NCBI RefSeq assembly: GCF_900108085.1
Contig: NZ_FNVR01000023.1
Location: forward strand, 1 to 64,000
Length of the DNA stretch: 64,000 bases
Reading direction: 5' to 3'
DNA from: Algoriphagus boritolerans DSM 17298 = JCM 18970
GTDB lineage: Bacteria > Bacteroidota > Bacteroidia > Cytophagales > Cyclobacteriaceae
The notes below the pieces were generated by a model, which was not told where the DNA came from, did not search any database, and saw only the letters and a list, made by a program, of their open reading frames with translations. Of this stretch, positions 35,993 through 43,813 are shown piece after piece. The position numbers were made by a program, and so were the translations under genes. Position 1 is the stretch's first letter; every line of letters begins with the position of its first letter.

Positions 35993-36448
35993 ATGAAATA
36001 TTTAAGCCTTTTCTTCATCGCGTTTTCATTGAGCTTTGCTGCAAATGCTCAGGATCAGATCAACTGGTTAAAATTTGAGGAAGCCATTGCTGCAAATGCA
36101 AAAAGTCCTAAAATGCTTTTGGTGGACGTGTACACCGATTGGTGTGGCTGGTGCAAGAAAATGGACAAGGACACCTTCACCGATCCAAAAGTCATCGCAT
36201 ATATCAACAGTAATTTCTATCCCGTCAAAATGAACGCAGAAGACACCAAACGGACTTTTGAATTTATGGGTAAAGAATATACTGAGGCACAAATGGCTGC
36301 AACTATGCGGGTTCGATCTTACCCTAACTTTGTGGTCATTGAACCCAAACTTCAGAATATCGCCCAACTTCCCGGTTATCGGGGACCGGATGCATTTTTA
36401 GCCGGATTGAATGAATTAATCGAAAAAGCATTTAAAGCCAAGCCATGA
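35993..36448 (+). CDS. Secreted thioredoxin-fold protein
   Basis: The 151-residue protein has a signal peptide (S-L-F-F-I-A-F-S-L-S-F-A-A-N-A-Q) and a thioredoxin-like domain with the active site D-W-C-G-W-C-K-K-M-D at about residues 47-56. The cis-Pro region is R-S-Y-P-N-F-V-V. It is probably a periplasmic disulfide reductase or folding factor of the DUF255/thioredoxin_7 type. Its stop overlaps the mnmE start (ATGA), so they are co-transcribed. Confidence 0.88.
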   Translation: MKYLSLFFIAFSLSFAANAQDQINWLKFEEAIAANAKSPKMLLVDVYTDWCGWCKKMDKDTFTDPKVIAYINSNFYPVKMNAEDTKRTFEFMGKEYTEAQMAATMRVRSYPNFVVIEPKLQNIAQLPGYRGPDAFLAGLNELIEKAFKAKP

Positions 36449-37827
36449 GTTTTTCCCTCGCAGAGCGGGATGATACCATCATCGCCCTGGCAACCCCACA
36501 GGGAATCGGTGCAATTGCAGTGATTCGTCTTTCCGGAAAAAATGCCATCAGTGTAACCAATGAGGTGTTTTTTGGGAAAAATCTTGAAAATCAGCCTTCC
36601 CATACCATTCATTTCGGAACGATTCGGGATGGTGAGAAAATCATCGATGAGGTTTTAGTCTCCATTTTTATAGCTCCCAAATCCTTTACCAAGGAAAACG
36701 TGGTAGAAATCTCCACCCATGGTTCCTCCTACATCATCAATCAGGTTTTGAAGCTGTTTATCCGCAAAGGAATCCGTCCTGCAAAGCCCGGGGAATTCAC
36801 GCAGCGGGCATTTCTTCACGGTCAGTTTGATTTAGCGCAAGCTGAGGCCGTTGCCGATTTGATCCATGCGGATTCCGAAACCAGCCACCAAGCCGCATTG
36901 AGTCAAATGCGGGGAGGCTTTAGTTCGGAGATTCAAGTCCTCAGAAACCAACTGATCCATTTTGCTTCCATGATCGAGTTGGAACTTGATTTTACTGAAG
37001 AGGACGTCGAATTTGCCAGTCGGGATGATTTACGGATTTTGGTGGAAAAAATCCTTCGGATCGTCGAAGAACTGATTTTGAGTTTTGATCTGGGAAATGT
37101 GATCAAAAACGGTGTTCCCACCGTGATCGCAGGCAAACCCAATGCAGGAAAATCTACCCTCCTCAATGCTTTACTTAATGAGGAAAAAGCAATCGTCTCA
37201 GAAATAGCAGGAACCACCCGAGACTTTATCGAAGATGAAATCATCATCGGAGGTGTAAACTTTCGCTTTATTGATACAGCCGGTTTGAGAGAAACGACAG
37301 ACGCCATCGAGGCAATCGGAGTCAGCCGCACGCAGGAGAAAATGAAGACCGCATCCTTGATTCTTTACCTCTTTGATCTGAGCGATACGGACTTGGTGGA
37401 GATCAACCGAGATATTACTAAACTCGAGAATTTGGGAGTTCCCTTTTTGAAAGTAGCAAATAAGGCTGATAAGGCTAACGGAAATATTATCAATGAATTA
37501 AAGGGACAATATCCTGACACTATTTTTATTTCCGCAGGCCGGAAAGAAAACCTCGAAGGCCTCAAATCCCGCGTTTTAGAGCTCGTCAACCTGGACAAAT
37601 TCCGGACGGGAAATACGATCGTAACCAATGTCCGACACTACGATTCTTTGACTAAAACCAGGGAATCACTTTTGGATATTTTGGCAGGTTTGGACAACGA
37701 AGTGACCAATGATTTTGTGGCGATGGACATTCGACGAGCCTTGCATTACCTCGGGGAGATTACCGGGGCTGTAACCACAGATGATTTGCTGGCGAATATT
37801 TTTTCGAAGTTTTGTATCGGGAAGTAA
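36445..37827 (+). CDS. mnmE: tRNA modification GTPase MnmE
   Basis: MnmE, with MnmG, installs the carboxymethylaminomethyl group on U34 of certain tRNAs. The 460-residue protein has the N-terminal tetrahydrofolate-binding domain (D-D-T-I-I-A-L-A-T-P), a helical domain, and a G domain: G1 G-K-P-N-A-G-K-S-T, G2 G-T-T-R-D, G3 D-T-A-G-L-R, G4 N-K-A-D. It ends with the invariant F-C-I-G-K. The gene is complete and its final bases double as the island's attachment site, so integration rebuilt the native C-terminus. Confidence 0.97.
   Translation: MSFSLAERDDTIIALATPQGIGAIAVIRLSGKNAISVTNEVFFGKNLENQPSHTIHFGTIRDGEKIIDEVLVSIFIAPKSFTKENVVEISTHGSSYIINQVLKLFIRKGIRPAKPGEFTQRAFLHGQFDLAQAEAVADLIHADSETSHQAALSQMRGGFSSEIQVLRNQLIHFASMIELELDFTEEDVEFASRDDLRILVEKILRIVEELILSFDLGNVIKNGVPTVIAGKPNAGKSTLLNALLNEEKAIVSEIAGTTRDFIEDEIIIGGVNFRFIDTAGLRETTDAIEAIGVSRTQEKMKTASLILYLFDLSDTDLVEINRDITKLENLGVPFLKVANKADKANGNIINELKGQYPDTIFISAGRKENLEGLKSRVLELVNLDKFRTGNTIVTNVRHYDSLTKTRESLLDILAGLDNEVTNDFVAMDIRRALHYLGEITGAVTTDDLLANIFSKFCIGK
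37810..37827 (+). other. Probable attachment site in the 3' end of mnmE
   Basis: TTTTGTATCGGGAAGTAA, encoding the conserved F-C-I-G-K end and stop, is the junction between core and island. The 3' end of mnmE (trmE) is the known target of SGI1-type integrative elements, whose site encodes the same residues with nearly the same bases. The matching repeat at the right end lies beyond this window. Confidence 0.6.
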
Positions 37828-37894
37828 GTATATTTCCTTTGTTTCATAAATGCTTGTTTTTGTTGGGTTTTAGCTGATTTATCCTTCTCTTTTT

Positions 37895-38033
37895 TGTTGC
37901 CAAACTCTACTTATTTACCTATATTTGTTGCCTAATTGTTGCCCAGATTTGTTGCCCACAAATCAGGCAACAGTCGGGAGAAATCTTGCTACATACAGCT
38001 ACAAGCTGCAACATGTAGCAACAACAGGCAACA
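37895..38033. repeat. Six TGTTGCC repeats, four direct and two inverted
   Basis: TGTTGCC occurs at 37895, 37926, 37937 and 37950, and its complement GGCAACA at 37966 and 38027, within 139 bases just before the first island gene. Degenerate copies (TGCAACA, AGCAACA) lie at 38007 and 38018. They look like binding sites for the recombinase, the excisionase-like protein or a replication initiator, close to the attachment site. Confidence 0.6.
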
Positions 38034-38035
38034 AA

Positions 38036-38395
38036 ATGAGCAGTAACATTCGTCTTCAAAAAACTTGTCAGCACTGCGGTAACCGCTTTACCGCCAAGAC
38101 TACTGTTACACAGTTTTGTTCAGATACCTGTGCCAAGAGAGCATACAAGCAGCGGAAGCGGAACGAGAAAATTGAAGTGGCCATCAAGGAGGAAACCGAG
38201 AAAGCCCTGTACAACCCTGCCATTGCTCAAAAGGAATTTCTGACCGTAGAGGAAGCCTGCCAGTTAATCAACGCCAGCCGATGGACCATTTACAGGCTCA
38301 TTGAGAAAGGCGAACTCAAAGCTGGCAAACTGGGCAGAAGTACCCGTATTCCCCGGGCAGCTATCAATGAATTATTCAAACTAACTGAAGCATGA
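38036..38395 (+). CDS. Zinc-finger/helix-turn-helix protein, excisionase-like
   Basis: The 119-residue product has an N-terminal zinc finger (C-Q-H-C-G then F-C-S-D-T-C, about 9-31), a basic stretch, and a C-terminal MerR-type helix-turn-helix of the excisionase family (F-L-T-V-E-E-A-C-Q-L-I-N-A-S-R-W-T-I-Y-R-L-I). It overlaps the recombinase start by four bases (ATGA), so it probably controls recombination direction or regulates the island promoter at the TGTTGCC repeats. ATG 38036 is preferred; the frame is open further upstream but runs through the repeats. Confidence 0.75.
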   Translation: MSSNIRLQKTCQHCGNRFTAKTTVTQFCSDTCAKRAYKQRKRNEKIEVAIKEETEKALYNPAIAQKEFLTVEEACQLINASRWTIYRLIEKGELKAGKLGRSTRIPRAAINELFKLTEA

Positions 38396-39498
38396 CAGTA
38401 ACACTTAGGCAACGCAAAAAGGGCGATAAAATAAGCCTGTATCTTGATTACTACAGCGATGGTAAAAGAGATTACGAATACTTGCAACTCTACCTGATAC
38501 CAGAGCCGGAAAAAGGCAAACTCACCAAAGAGCAGAAAGAAGAGAACCGCAAAACACTGGTATTGGCAGAGGCCATCAGGTCGAAGCGTTTGTTACAGAT
38601 AAAGAATGAGGAATACGGCTTTCGTGATACCGATAAAGCCAAAGGCAGTTTCATTGCCTACTTTGAACGCCTCACAGAGAAAAGAAGAAACAGCCAGGGG
38701 AATTGGGGCAATTGGGATAGCGTATTGAAACACCTGAAGAAGTTTGCCAAGAACGGGGCATCATTCAAAGACATTGACAAAAACTGGTTGGAAGATTTCA
38801 AAAACTACCTCCAGTATGAAGCTAAGAGCAAAACCAATAAACGACTATCGCAAAACTCCCAATCTTCCTATTTCAGCAAGGTAACGGCAGCATTGAAAGA
38901 AGCCGTAAAAGAAGGCATCATACAAACCAATCCTGCAAATCAGGTGGAGGGCATTAAAGCTGATGATCCAGATAGGGAATTTCTCACATTGGAAGAACTA
39001 CAGGCAGCCGCTAAAGTGGAGTGTGAAATGCCGGTACTCAAAAATGCTTTCATCTTTTCCGCATTAACTGGTTTGCGTTGGTCAGATATTGAAAAGCTGG
39101 TATGGTCAGAAGTACAGCACTCTGAGCAGTCAGGGTATTACATCCGTTTCAGGCAGAAGAAAACAAAGGGAGCAGAAACCCTGCCCATTTCAGAACAGGC
39201 TTTTCAGTTGTTAGGTGAAAGGAGAAAGCCGGAGGATAAAGTATTTGAAGGTTTGTATTACAGTGCATGGCATAACTTAAAACTCCGTGAATGGGTAATG
39301 AAAGCCGGTATCACCAAACACATCACTTTTCACTGTGCAAGGCACACCTACGCAACCCTGCAAATTACATTGGGTACAGACATTTATACCGTTTCAAAAC
39401 TCTTAGGACACAGGCACCTGAAAACAACCGAAATTTATGCTAAGGTGATTGACCATAAAAAACAGGAGGCAGCCAATAAAATAAAATTAGACTTATAG
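38392..39498 (+). CDS. Tyrosine recombinase (integrase)
   Basis: The 368-residue protein has an N-terminal arm-binding part, a SAM-like core-binding domain (about 100-200) and a catalytic domain. The catalytic residues are visible: Arg in A-L-T-G-L-R-W-S-D-I, Lys in the following beta hairpin, H-C-A-R-H-T-Y-A-T with the second Arg, His in L-L-G-H-R-H-L-K, and nucleophile Tyr in T-T-E-I-Y-A-K-V. It should catalyse integration at, and excision from, the mnmE 3' end. It overlaps the upstream helix-turn-helix gene. Confidence 0.93.
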   Translation: MTVTLRQRKKGDKISLYLDYYSDGKRDYEYLQLYLIPEPEKGKLTKEQKEENRKTLVLAEAIRSKRLLQIKNEEYGFRDTDKAKGSFIAYFERLTEKRRNSQGNWGNWDSVLKHLKKFAKNGASFKDIDKNWLEDFKNYLQYEAKSKTNKRLSQNSQSSYFSKVTAALKEAVKEGIIQTNPANQVEGIKADDPDREFLTLEELQAAAKVECEMPVLKNAFIFSALTGLRWSDIEKLVWSEVQHSEQSGYYIRFRQKKTKGAETLPISEQAFQLLGERRKPEDKVFEGLYYSAWHNLKLREWVMKAGITKHITFHCARHTYATLQITLGTDIYTVSKLLGHRHLKTTEIYAKVIDHKKQEAANKIKLDL

Positions 39499-39500
39499 CG

Positions 39501-40568
39501 ATGGAGATAAAAGTATTAGATAGCATTATGCACGGTGCTTTGAAACCGTGGAAACTTGATACCACCAACACAAGGCGGTTTACTGAACTGGTGAAAGCTG
39601 CAAAAGCAGCTTCACCGAAAACAATGGCCGAGTTACAGTCACAAATGACTGCCCTGCTGGCTGACTATCCGCAGTTAAAGAAAGTGCTGGCTGATACTAC
39701 AATTACAAACGACCCACTAAAACCGCTGCCATACAAAGCTGCATTACCTAAGTACATTGACCCCATCACCAACTTTTATTTTTTAGTAATCACAGCAGAA
39801 ACACTCAGGGTATATAATTCCATCCTATTGAAAGCTGCATCACTTACTGAGTTGGTTGATATTCAGTATCAGATTAACAAGGTGCTCAACAGCATCAAAG
39901 TATTGGCAAAGCAAACCGCAGCCGAGTTAATTGAAAGGGATTTCACAACAGACCCCAACGAGCAAAGCAATCATCTACACTTTGCACTTCATTATCTAAA
40001 GCACAGTTTAATACAGCTTTACTTCAGTGTACAACACTCATTTGAAAACAGCTTGCAGCACACAACGAGTTTGGAAGACTTTTATGTATTGGATTTAGAA
40101 CTGCCATTGTCCAGCATCCAACAGTTAGAATACATTGTCCAGCAGGAGCCAGCCAGTAAGCAAAACGAAGAATATACCGAAAGCCAGGAAGCCATCTGCT
40201 TCGGATATAAAGATGATATTGAAAAACTGAAAACGGTAGTAAATCAGTTGTGCTATCAAATAGAGTTGCTGAATGATGATGTTACAAGTGCTGATGAATT
40301 GATAAAAGCCTTAATAGCAAAAAGCATCCTGCCGGGTGCAGTAAAAATTCAATTAGGCTGCGAAACAAAACACTTCCGGTACTGCATTGATAAATTCATG
40401 CCTTACTTCAATAGCCTTTCATTGGCAAACATTGAGAAGTCAAAAATCTTCTATTCAAAGAAGGACACTCTAATAACTGCAAACAACCTTTCTGCTAGTG
40501 GTTCAAAGAACAAAATTGAACCGAAGGAAAAGGCAACCATTGACAAAATCTTCAAACATCTGCAATAA
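39501..40568 (+). CDS. Island protein of unknown function
   Basis: The 355-residue product follows the integrase after two bases and is probably co-transcribed. It is soluble and mostly helical, with many Lys, Glu and Leu. The C-terminal 100 residues (I-L-P-G-A-V-K-I-Q-L-G, then Y-F-N-S-L-S-L-A-N-I-E-K-S-K-I-F-Y-S) look like segments found in other Bacteroidetes mobile-element proteins of the RteC-like kind, but I do not recognise a family with certainty. No catalytic motif is visible. Confidence 0.55.
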   Translation: MEIKVLDSIMHGALKPWKLDTTNTRRFTELVKAAKAASPKTMAELQSQMTALLADYPQLKKVLADTTITNDPLKPLPYKAALPKYIDPITNFYFLVITAETLRVYNSILLKAASLTELVDIQYQINKVLNSIKVLAKQTAAELIERDFTTDPNEQSNHLHFALHYLKHSLIQLYFSVQHSFENSLQHTTSLEDFYVLDLELPLSSIQQLEYIVQQEPASKQNEEYTESQEAICFGYKDDIEKLKTVVNQLCYQIELLNDDVTSADELIKALIAKSILPGAVKIQLGCETKHFRYCIDKFMPYFNSLSLANIEKSKIFYSKKDTLITANNLSASGSKNKIEPKEKATIDKIFKHLQ

Positions 40569-40673
40569 AAAACATTAAGATTATTCAGAAATCTGAGTAA
40601 GGGATTAACCCCTTAACCTTTGCCCCTCAAGCATTTGAGAGGTTTGTGCCATCAAACTTTAAAATGTAAAAAG

Positions 40674-40979
40674 ATGGCAAACGAAGATTTAATCTTAGAC
40701 AAGCTCACCGAAATCGCTAACAAGCTGGATGAGCAAAACCTGTTACAAAAAACAGTACTGAACTTTAATGAGGCTTGCAAATATTTGGATGTAAGCCCAT
40801 CGCATTTGTACAAACTCACCAGTACAAAGCACATCCCCCATTTCTGTCCGCAGGGTAAAAAACTCTACTTCAAACGGGAAGAGTTGGATAACTGGTTACA
40901 GCGTAACCGCAAATCAGCAGCAGATGAAATCGATCAGATGGCAGCCGATTATGTTATCCGCAACAAACGCAAGAAGTAA
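40674..40979 (+). CDS. Helix-turn-helix protein, excisionase family
   Basis: The 101-residue product begins with a short helical segment and carries a DNA-binding domain of the HTH_17/excisionase kind (L-N-F-N-E-A-C-K-Y-L-D-V-S-P-S-H-L-Y-K-L, then Y-F-K-R-E-E-L-D-N-W-L). Such proteins recur in Bacteroidetes elements between the integrase and the VirE-N/DUF3987 gene. ATG 40674 is used because upstream in-frame sequence has no coding character. Confidence 0.8.
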   Translation: MANEDLILDKLTEIANKLDEQNLLQKTVLNFNEACKYLDVSPSHLYKLTSTKHIPHFCPQGKKLYFKREELDNWLQRNRKSAADEIDQMAADYVIRNKRKK

Positions 40980-41064
40980 GAATCTTTTATTAACTGAAAC
41001 CGCCTGTGGCGGTTCGTGAAGACCTATAAAAATAGTTTTCATTAACTGAACAAAGAACAGAACA

Positions 41065-43314
41065 ATGGCATCAAGTACCATATTCAGAAACTTTACCGTT
41101 CCGGTTGAAAAGAAATCATTGCTTCTTATTGGCAATGATATAGCCAATGGTAAATACAAAACGGAGGTAGAAGAAATCAGGGCATTGCTGGAACAAGGCA
41201 AAGCGGAGGAAGCCGCCAATAAGAAAAAGCAATTATTGGCTTTCACGCCATCCGCAGTATTCACCGAGAAAAGGCAAATGCCTTACCTGGAAATGTACAG
41301 TGGCTTTGTGCATCTTGATTTTGATAAGCTGACACCGGAGCAGTTAGACACGGCCTTCAAAGTCATTGCGGAAATCCCCTACACCTTCTTATGCTTCATC
41401 AGCCCAAGCGGTAACGGCCTCAAAGTATTCATTGAAGTGAATACCGGCATTGAGCACCACGATACAGCCTATTTGCAGGTGCAGCAGTATTATGAGGAAG
41501 CAACAGGATTAAAGGCAGACCCAAGCTGCAAGGACATCACCCGGCTTTGTTTCATGAGCTATCACCCCGGGCTGTACAAGAACATTCGCAACGAAAAATT
41601 CAAAGTGCAATTGCCCGAAATCTTCACACAACCGGAGCCGCATCCCAAAGTAAAGCCTGTAATCCCAGTAGTTCAGGAAGAACCCGAAGAGGATCTGAAC
41701 ACAGCTTTCATCTTCAATCAACAAATTCAATTTACCAACCAAAAATCTCAATACACCGATGGAAACAGGAACAATTATATTTATCTGCTTGCTTCTAATT
41801 GCAACAGAGCTGGTTTATCGCAGTCCGATGTTGAACTTTTATGTACACAGCATTTTGACCTACCTGAGAGAGAAATTCTCGAAGCGATAAAGAGTGCTTA
41901 CACCCACCACAAACCCGAGTTTGCAAAGTTTGCAGACACTACAAAGCTGCAATCTACAGAGCAGCAACCACCACAGGAAGACTACCTGAAAGCCACGCCA
42001 ACCATTCCTGAAGAACTCTATTTGCAAATGCCTGAACTTTTACAGCATGGGGCAATGGCTTTTACGGATGAACGGGAGAGAGATGTTTTCCTGACAGGTG
42101 CATTGGCTATTCTCAGCGGATGCCTGCCGGGTGTAAAGGGAGTTTATGCAGGCAATGAAGTATTCCCCAACGTATTTTCTTTTGCTATTGCTCCGGCTGC
42201 CAGTGGTAAGGGTGCTTTGAAGTTCGCAAAAATGCTGGCAGACGATTACCACGGCTTTGTACTAAAGGCAAGCCGTGAGGCAGAATTGCAATACAATCAG
42301 GAGTTGTCAGAACACAAGCAGCGTATCAGCAGTAAGAAAAAAGGCGATACCTCCACAGAAGAGCCACCCACCAAACCCACCTTTAAAGTGGTGTACATTC
42401 CTGCCAATACGAGCTATGCAAAAATCCTTTGGCACTTGGAGCAGAACGAGGGTACAGGTATCATTTGCGAAACCGAAGCCGACACCCTGGGCAATGTATT
42501 CAAACAGGAATGGGGTTCCTATTCCGATATGCTTCGCAAATCGTTTCACCACGAGAGGCTTTCCAGTTCCCGTAAAGGCAATAATGAATTTACAGAGGTA
42601 AATGCCCCCAGCTTGTCCATTGCCCTATCCGGTACACCCAATCAGGTAACAGGCTTGATAGCATCTTCTGAAGATGGTTTGTTCAGCCGTTTCCTGTTCT
42701 ATGCCTTCAAGGTGGAGCAGCGTTGGAAAGATGTTTCTCCTAATGCCAATAACATCAACCTCACCGAGCATTTCAAAGTCCTTGCTGGCAGGGTGTTTAA
42801 TATGGTACAGTTCCTGCAACGGGAGGAAACCATTATAGAGTTAACCACCGAACAATGGCAGCAACTAAACCAAACCTGCGAGGCATGGCTCAACGAAGTA
42901 ACCATGTTCACAGCCGAAGAAGCCGCCAGTATAGTAAAACGCCTGGGCTTGATCCTGTACCGTATGGCCATGATATTTACTTCCCTTCGGAAGTTTGAGA
43001 ACGGAGAAGCAGCCACACGGATAGTGTGTTCCGATGAAGATTTTAATACCGCCCTGCGGTTGGCTGAAATCTACCTCCACCACAGCATCCTCATGTTTAA
43101 TTACCTGCCCAAGCAAAGCGAAGCCACCCAGTTTAAAACAGGCGACAGCAAACGCAAATTCTTTGAGGCGTTACCGGCAGAGTTTACCCGCCAGCAAGCC
43201 GTTGAAATCGGCAAACAGTTCCAGCTTTCACCCCGTACCGTGGACGATATACTCCACAACGCCACCGGCAAGGCATTGGAAAAACTCAAAGCCGGCCACT
43301 ACCGCAAAATTTAA
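41065..43314 (+). CDS. VirE-N/BT4734 and DUF3987 primase-helicase-like protein
   Basis: The 749-residue protein has an N-terminal VirE-N/BT4734-like domain (about 1-210; Y-S-G-F-V-H-L-D-F-D-K-L and F-I-S-P-S-G-N-G-L-K-V-F), resembling primase catalytic folds. DUF3987 occupies about 310-700 with a P-loop-like A-P-A-A-S-G-K-G-A-L-K-F near 376. The family is a hallmark of Bacteroidetes integrative elements and is thought to serve their replication or maintenance. A terminator hairpin follows the gene. Confidence 0.82.
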   Translation: MASSTIFRNFTVPVEKKSLLLIGNDIANGKYKTEVEEIRALLEQGKAEEAANKKKQLLAFTPSAVFTEKRQMPYLEMYSGFVHLDFDKLTPEQLDTAFKVIAEIPYTFLCFISPSGNGLKVFIEVNTGIEHHDTAYLQVQQYYEEATGLKADPSCKDITRLCFMSYHPGLYKNIRNEKFKVQLPEIFTQPEPHPKVKPVIPVVQEEPEEDLNTAFIFNQQIQFTNQKSQYTDGNRNNYIYLLASNCNRAGLSQSDVELLCTQHFDLPEREILEAIKSAYTHHKPEFAKFADTTKLQSTEQQPPQEDYLKATPTIPEELYLQMPELLQHGAMAFTDERERDVFLTGALAILSGCLPGVKGVYAGNEVFPNVFSFAIAPAASGKGALKFAKMLADDYHGFVLKASREAELQYNQELSEHKQRISSKKKGDTSTEEPPTKPTFKVVYIPANTSYAKILWHLEQNEGTGIICETEADTLGNVFKQEWGSYSDMLRKSFHHERLSSSRKGNNEFTEVNAPSLSIALSGTPNQVTGLIASSEDGLFSRFLFYAFKVEQRWKDVSPNANNINLTEHFKVLAGRVFNMVQFLQREETIIELTTEQWQQLNQTCEAWLNEVTMFTAEEAASIVKRLGLILYRMAMIFTSLRKFENGEAATRIVCSDEDFNTALRLAEIYLHHSILMFNYLPKQSEATQFKTGDSKRKFFEALPAEFTRQQAVEIGKQFQLSPRTVDDILHNATGKALEKLKAGHYRKI

Positions 43315-43339
43315 CCTTCATCTTTCCTCCGGCATAGCT

Positions 43340-43368
43340 CCCCATACGGCATACCCGATGGGGTTTTT
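43340..43368 (+). terminator. Terminator after the DUF3987 gene
   Basis: CCCCAT (43340-43345) pairs with ATGGGG (43358-43363), followed by five T. It separates the integration module from the restriction locus. Confidence 0.65.
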
Positions 43369-43461
43369 GCTTTGTTTGCAGACTTTGCAAGCCTGCCCGT
43401 CCGTACAGGCGGGGTTTGCAGCCCTGCTATTAATTTTAGTAAATACTTGCTTTTGGTTTCT

Positions 43462-43492
43462 TATATTTGCCAATATTTGACAAGTCAATATT
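43462..43492 (+). promoter_or_regulatory. Promoter and operator of the restriction locus
   Basis: A TATATTTG -7 box (43462-43469) is followed at once by an inverted repeat, AATATTTGAC-AA-GTCAATATT (43472-43492), ending six bases before the XRE regulator's ATG. A protein bound there would cover the transcription start, which fits autorepression by the regulator. Confidence 0.55.
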
Positions 43493-43498
43493 AAAACG

Positions 43499-43810
43499 AT
43501 GAAAAGTCAATTTGGTGAGAGGGTCAGGGAGCTCAGAGAGAAGCAAAACTTGTATTTGCGGCAGGTAGCACCATTGCTTGAAATGGATACGGCCCAACTG
43601 AGTAAAATTGAAAAAGGGAGCAGACTACTTAAAAGGGATCAGATTCCGGTATTGGCTGAAATACTGAAAGCAGATTCCAACGAATTGCTTGTGCTTTGGT
43701 TAGCCGATCAGTTGTATGAAGTGGTTAAGGATGAAGATGTTGCACTAAAGGCAATGGATGCTGCTCAAGAAACATTGAAATCGAATAAAAGAAACAAAAG
43801 AAATAAATAA
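43499..43810 (+). CDS. XRE-family regulator of the restriction locus
   Basis: The 103-residue protein has a Cro/C1-type helix-turn-helix (F-G-E-R-V-R-E-L-R-E-K-Q-N-L, L-R-Q-V-A-P-L-L-E-M-D-T-A-Q-L-S-K-I-E-K-G) and a Lys/Asn-rich tail. It precedes hsdM by three bases. By position it is probably a controller protein that delays or limits expression of the restriction genes, acting at the inverted repeat upstream. Confidence 0.85.
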   Translation: MKSQFGERVRELREKQNLYLRQVAPLLEMDTAQLSKIEKGSRLLKRDQIPVLAEILKADSNELLVLWLADQLYEVVKDEDVALKAMDAAQETLKSNKRNKRNK

Positions 43811-43813
43811 CTC

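Noticed and set aside
37895..38033. CRISPR-like repeat array
   Set aside because: The repeats are only seven bases, irregularly spaced and in both orientations, with no spacers of constant length and no cas gene.
43375..43430. Second terminator or attachment-like palindrome after the DUF3987 gene
   Set aside because: GCCTGCCCGTCCGTACAGGC forms only an imperfect stem with no T run; it looks like a common Bacteroidetes filler repeat.
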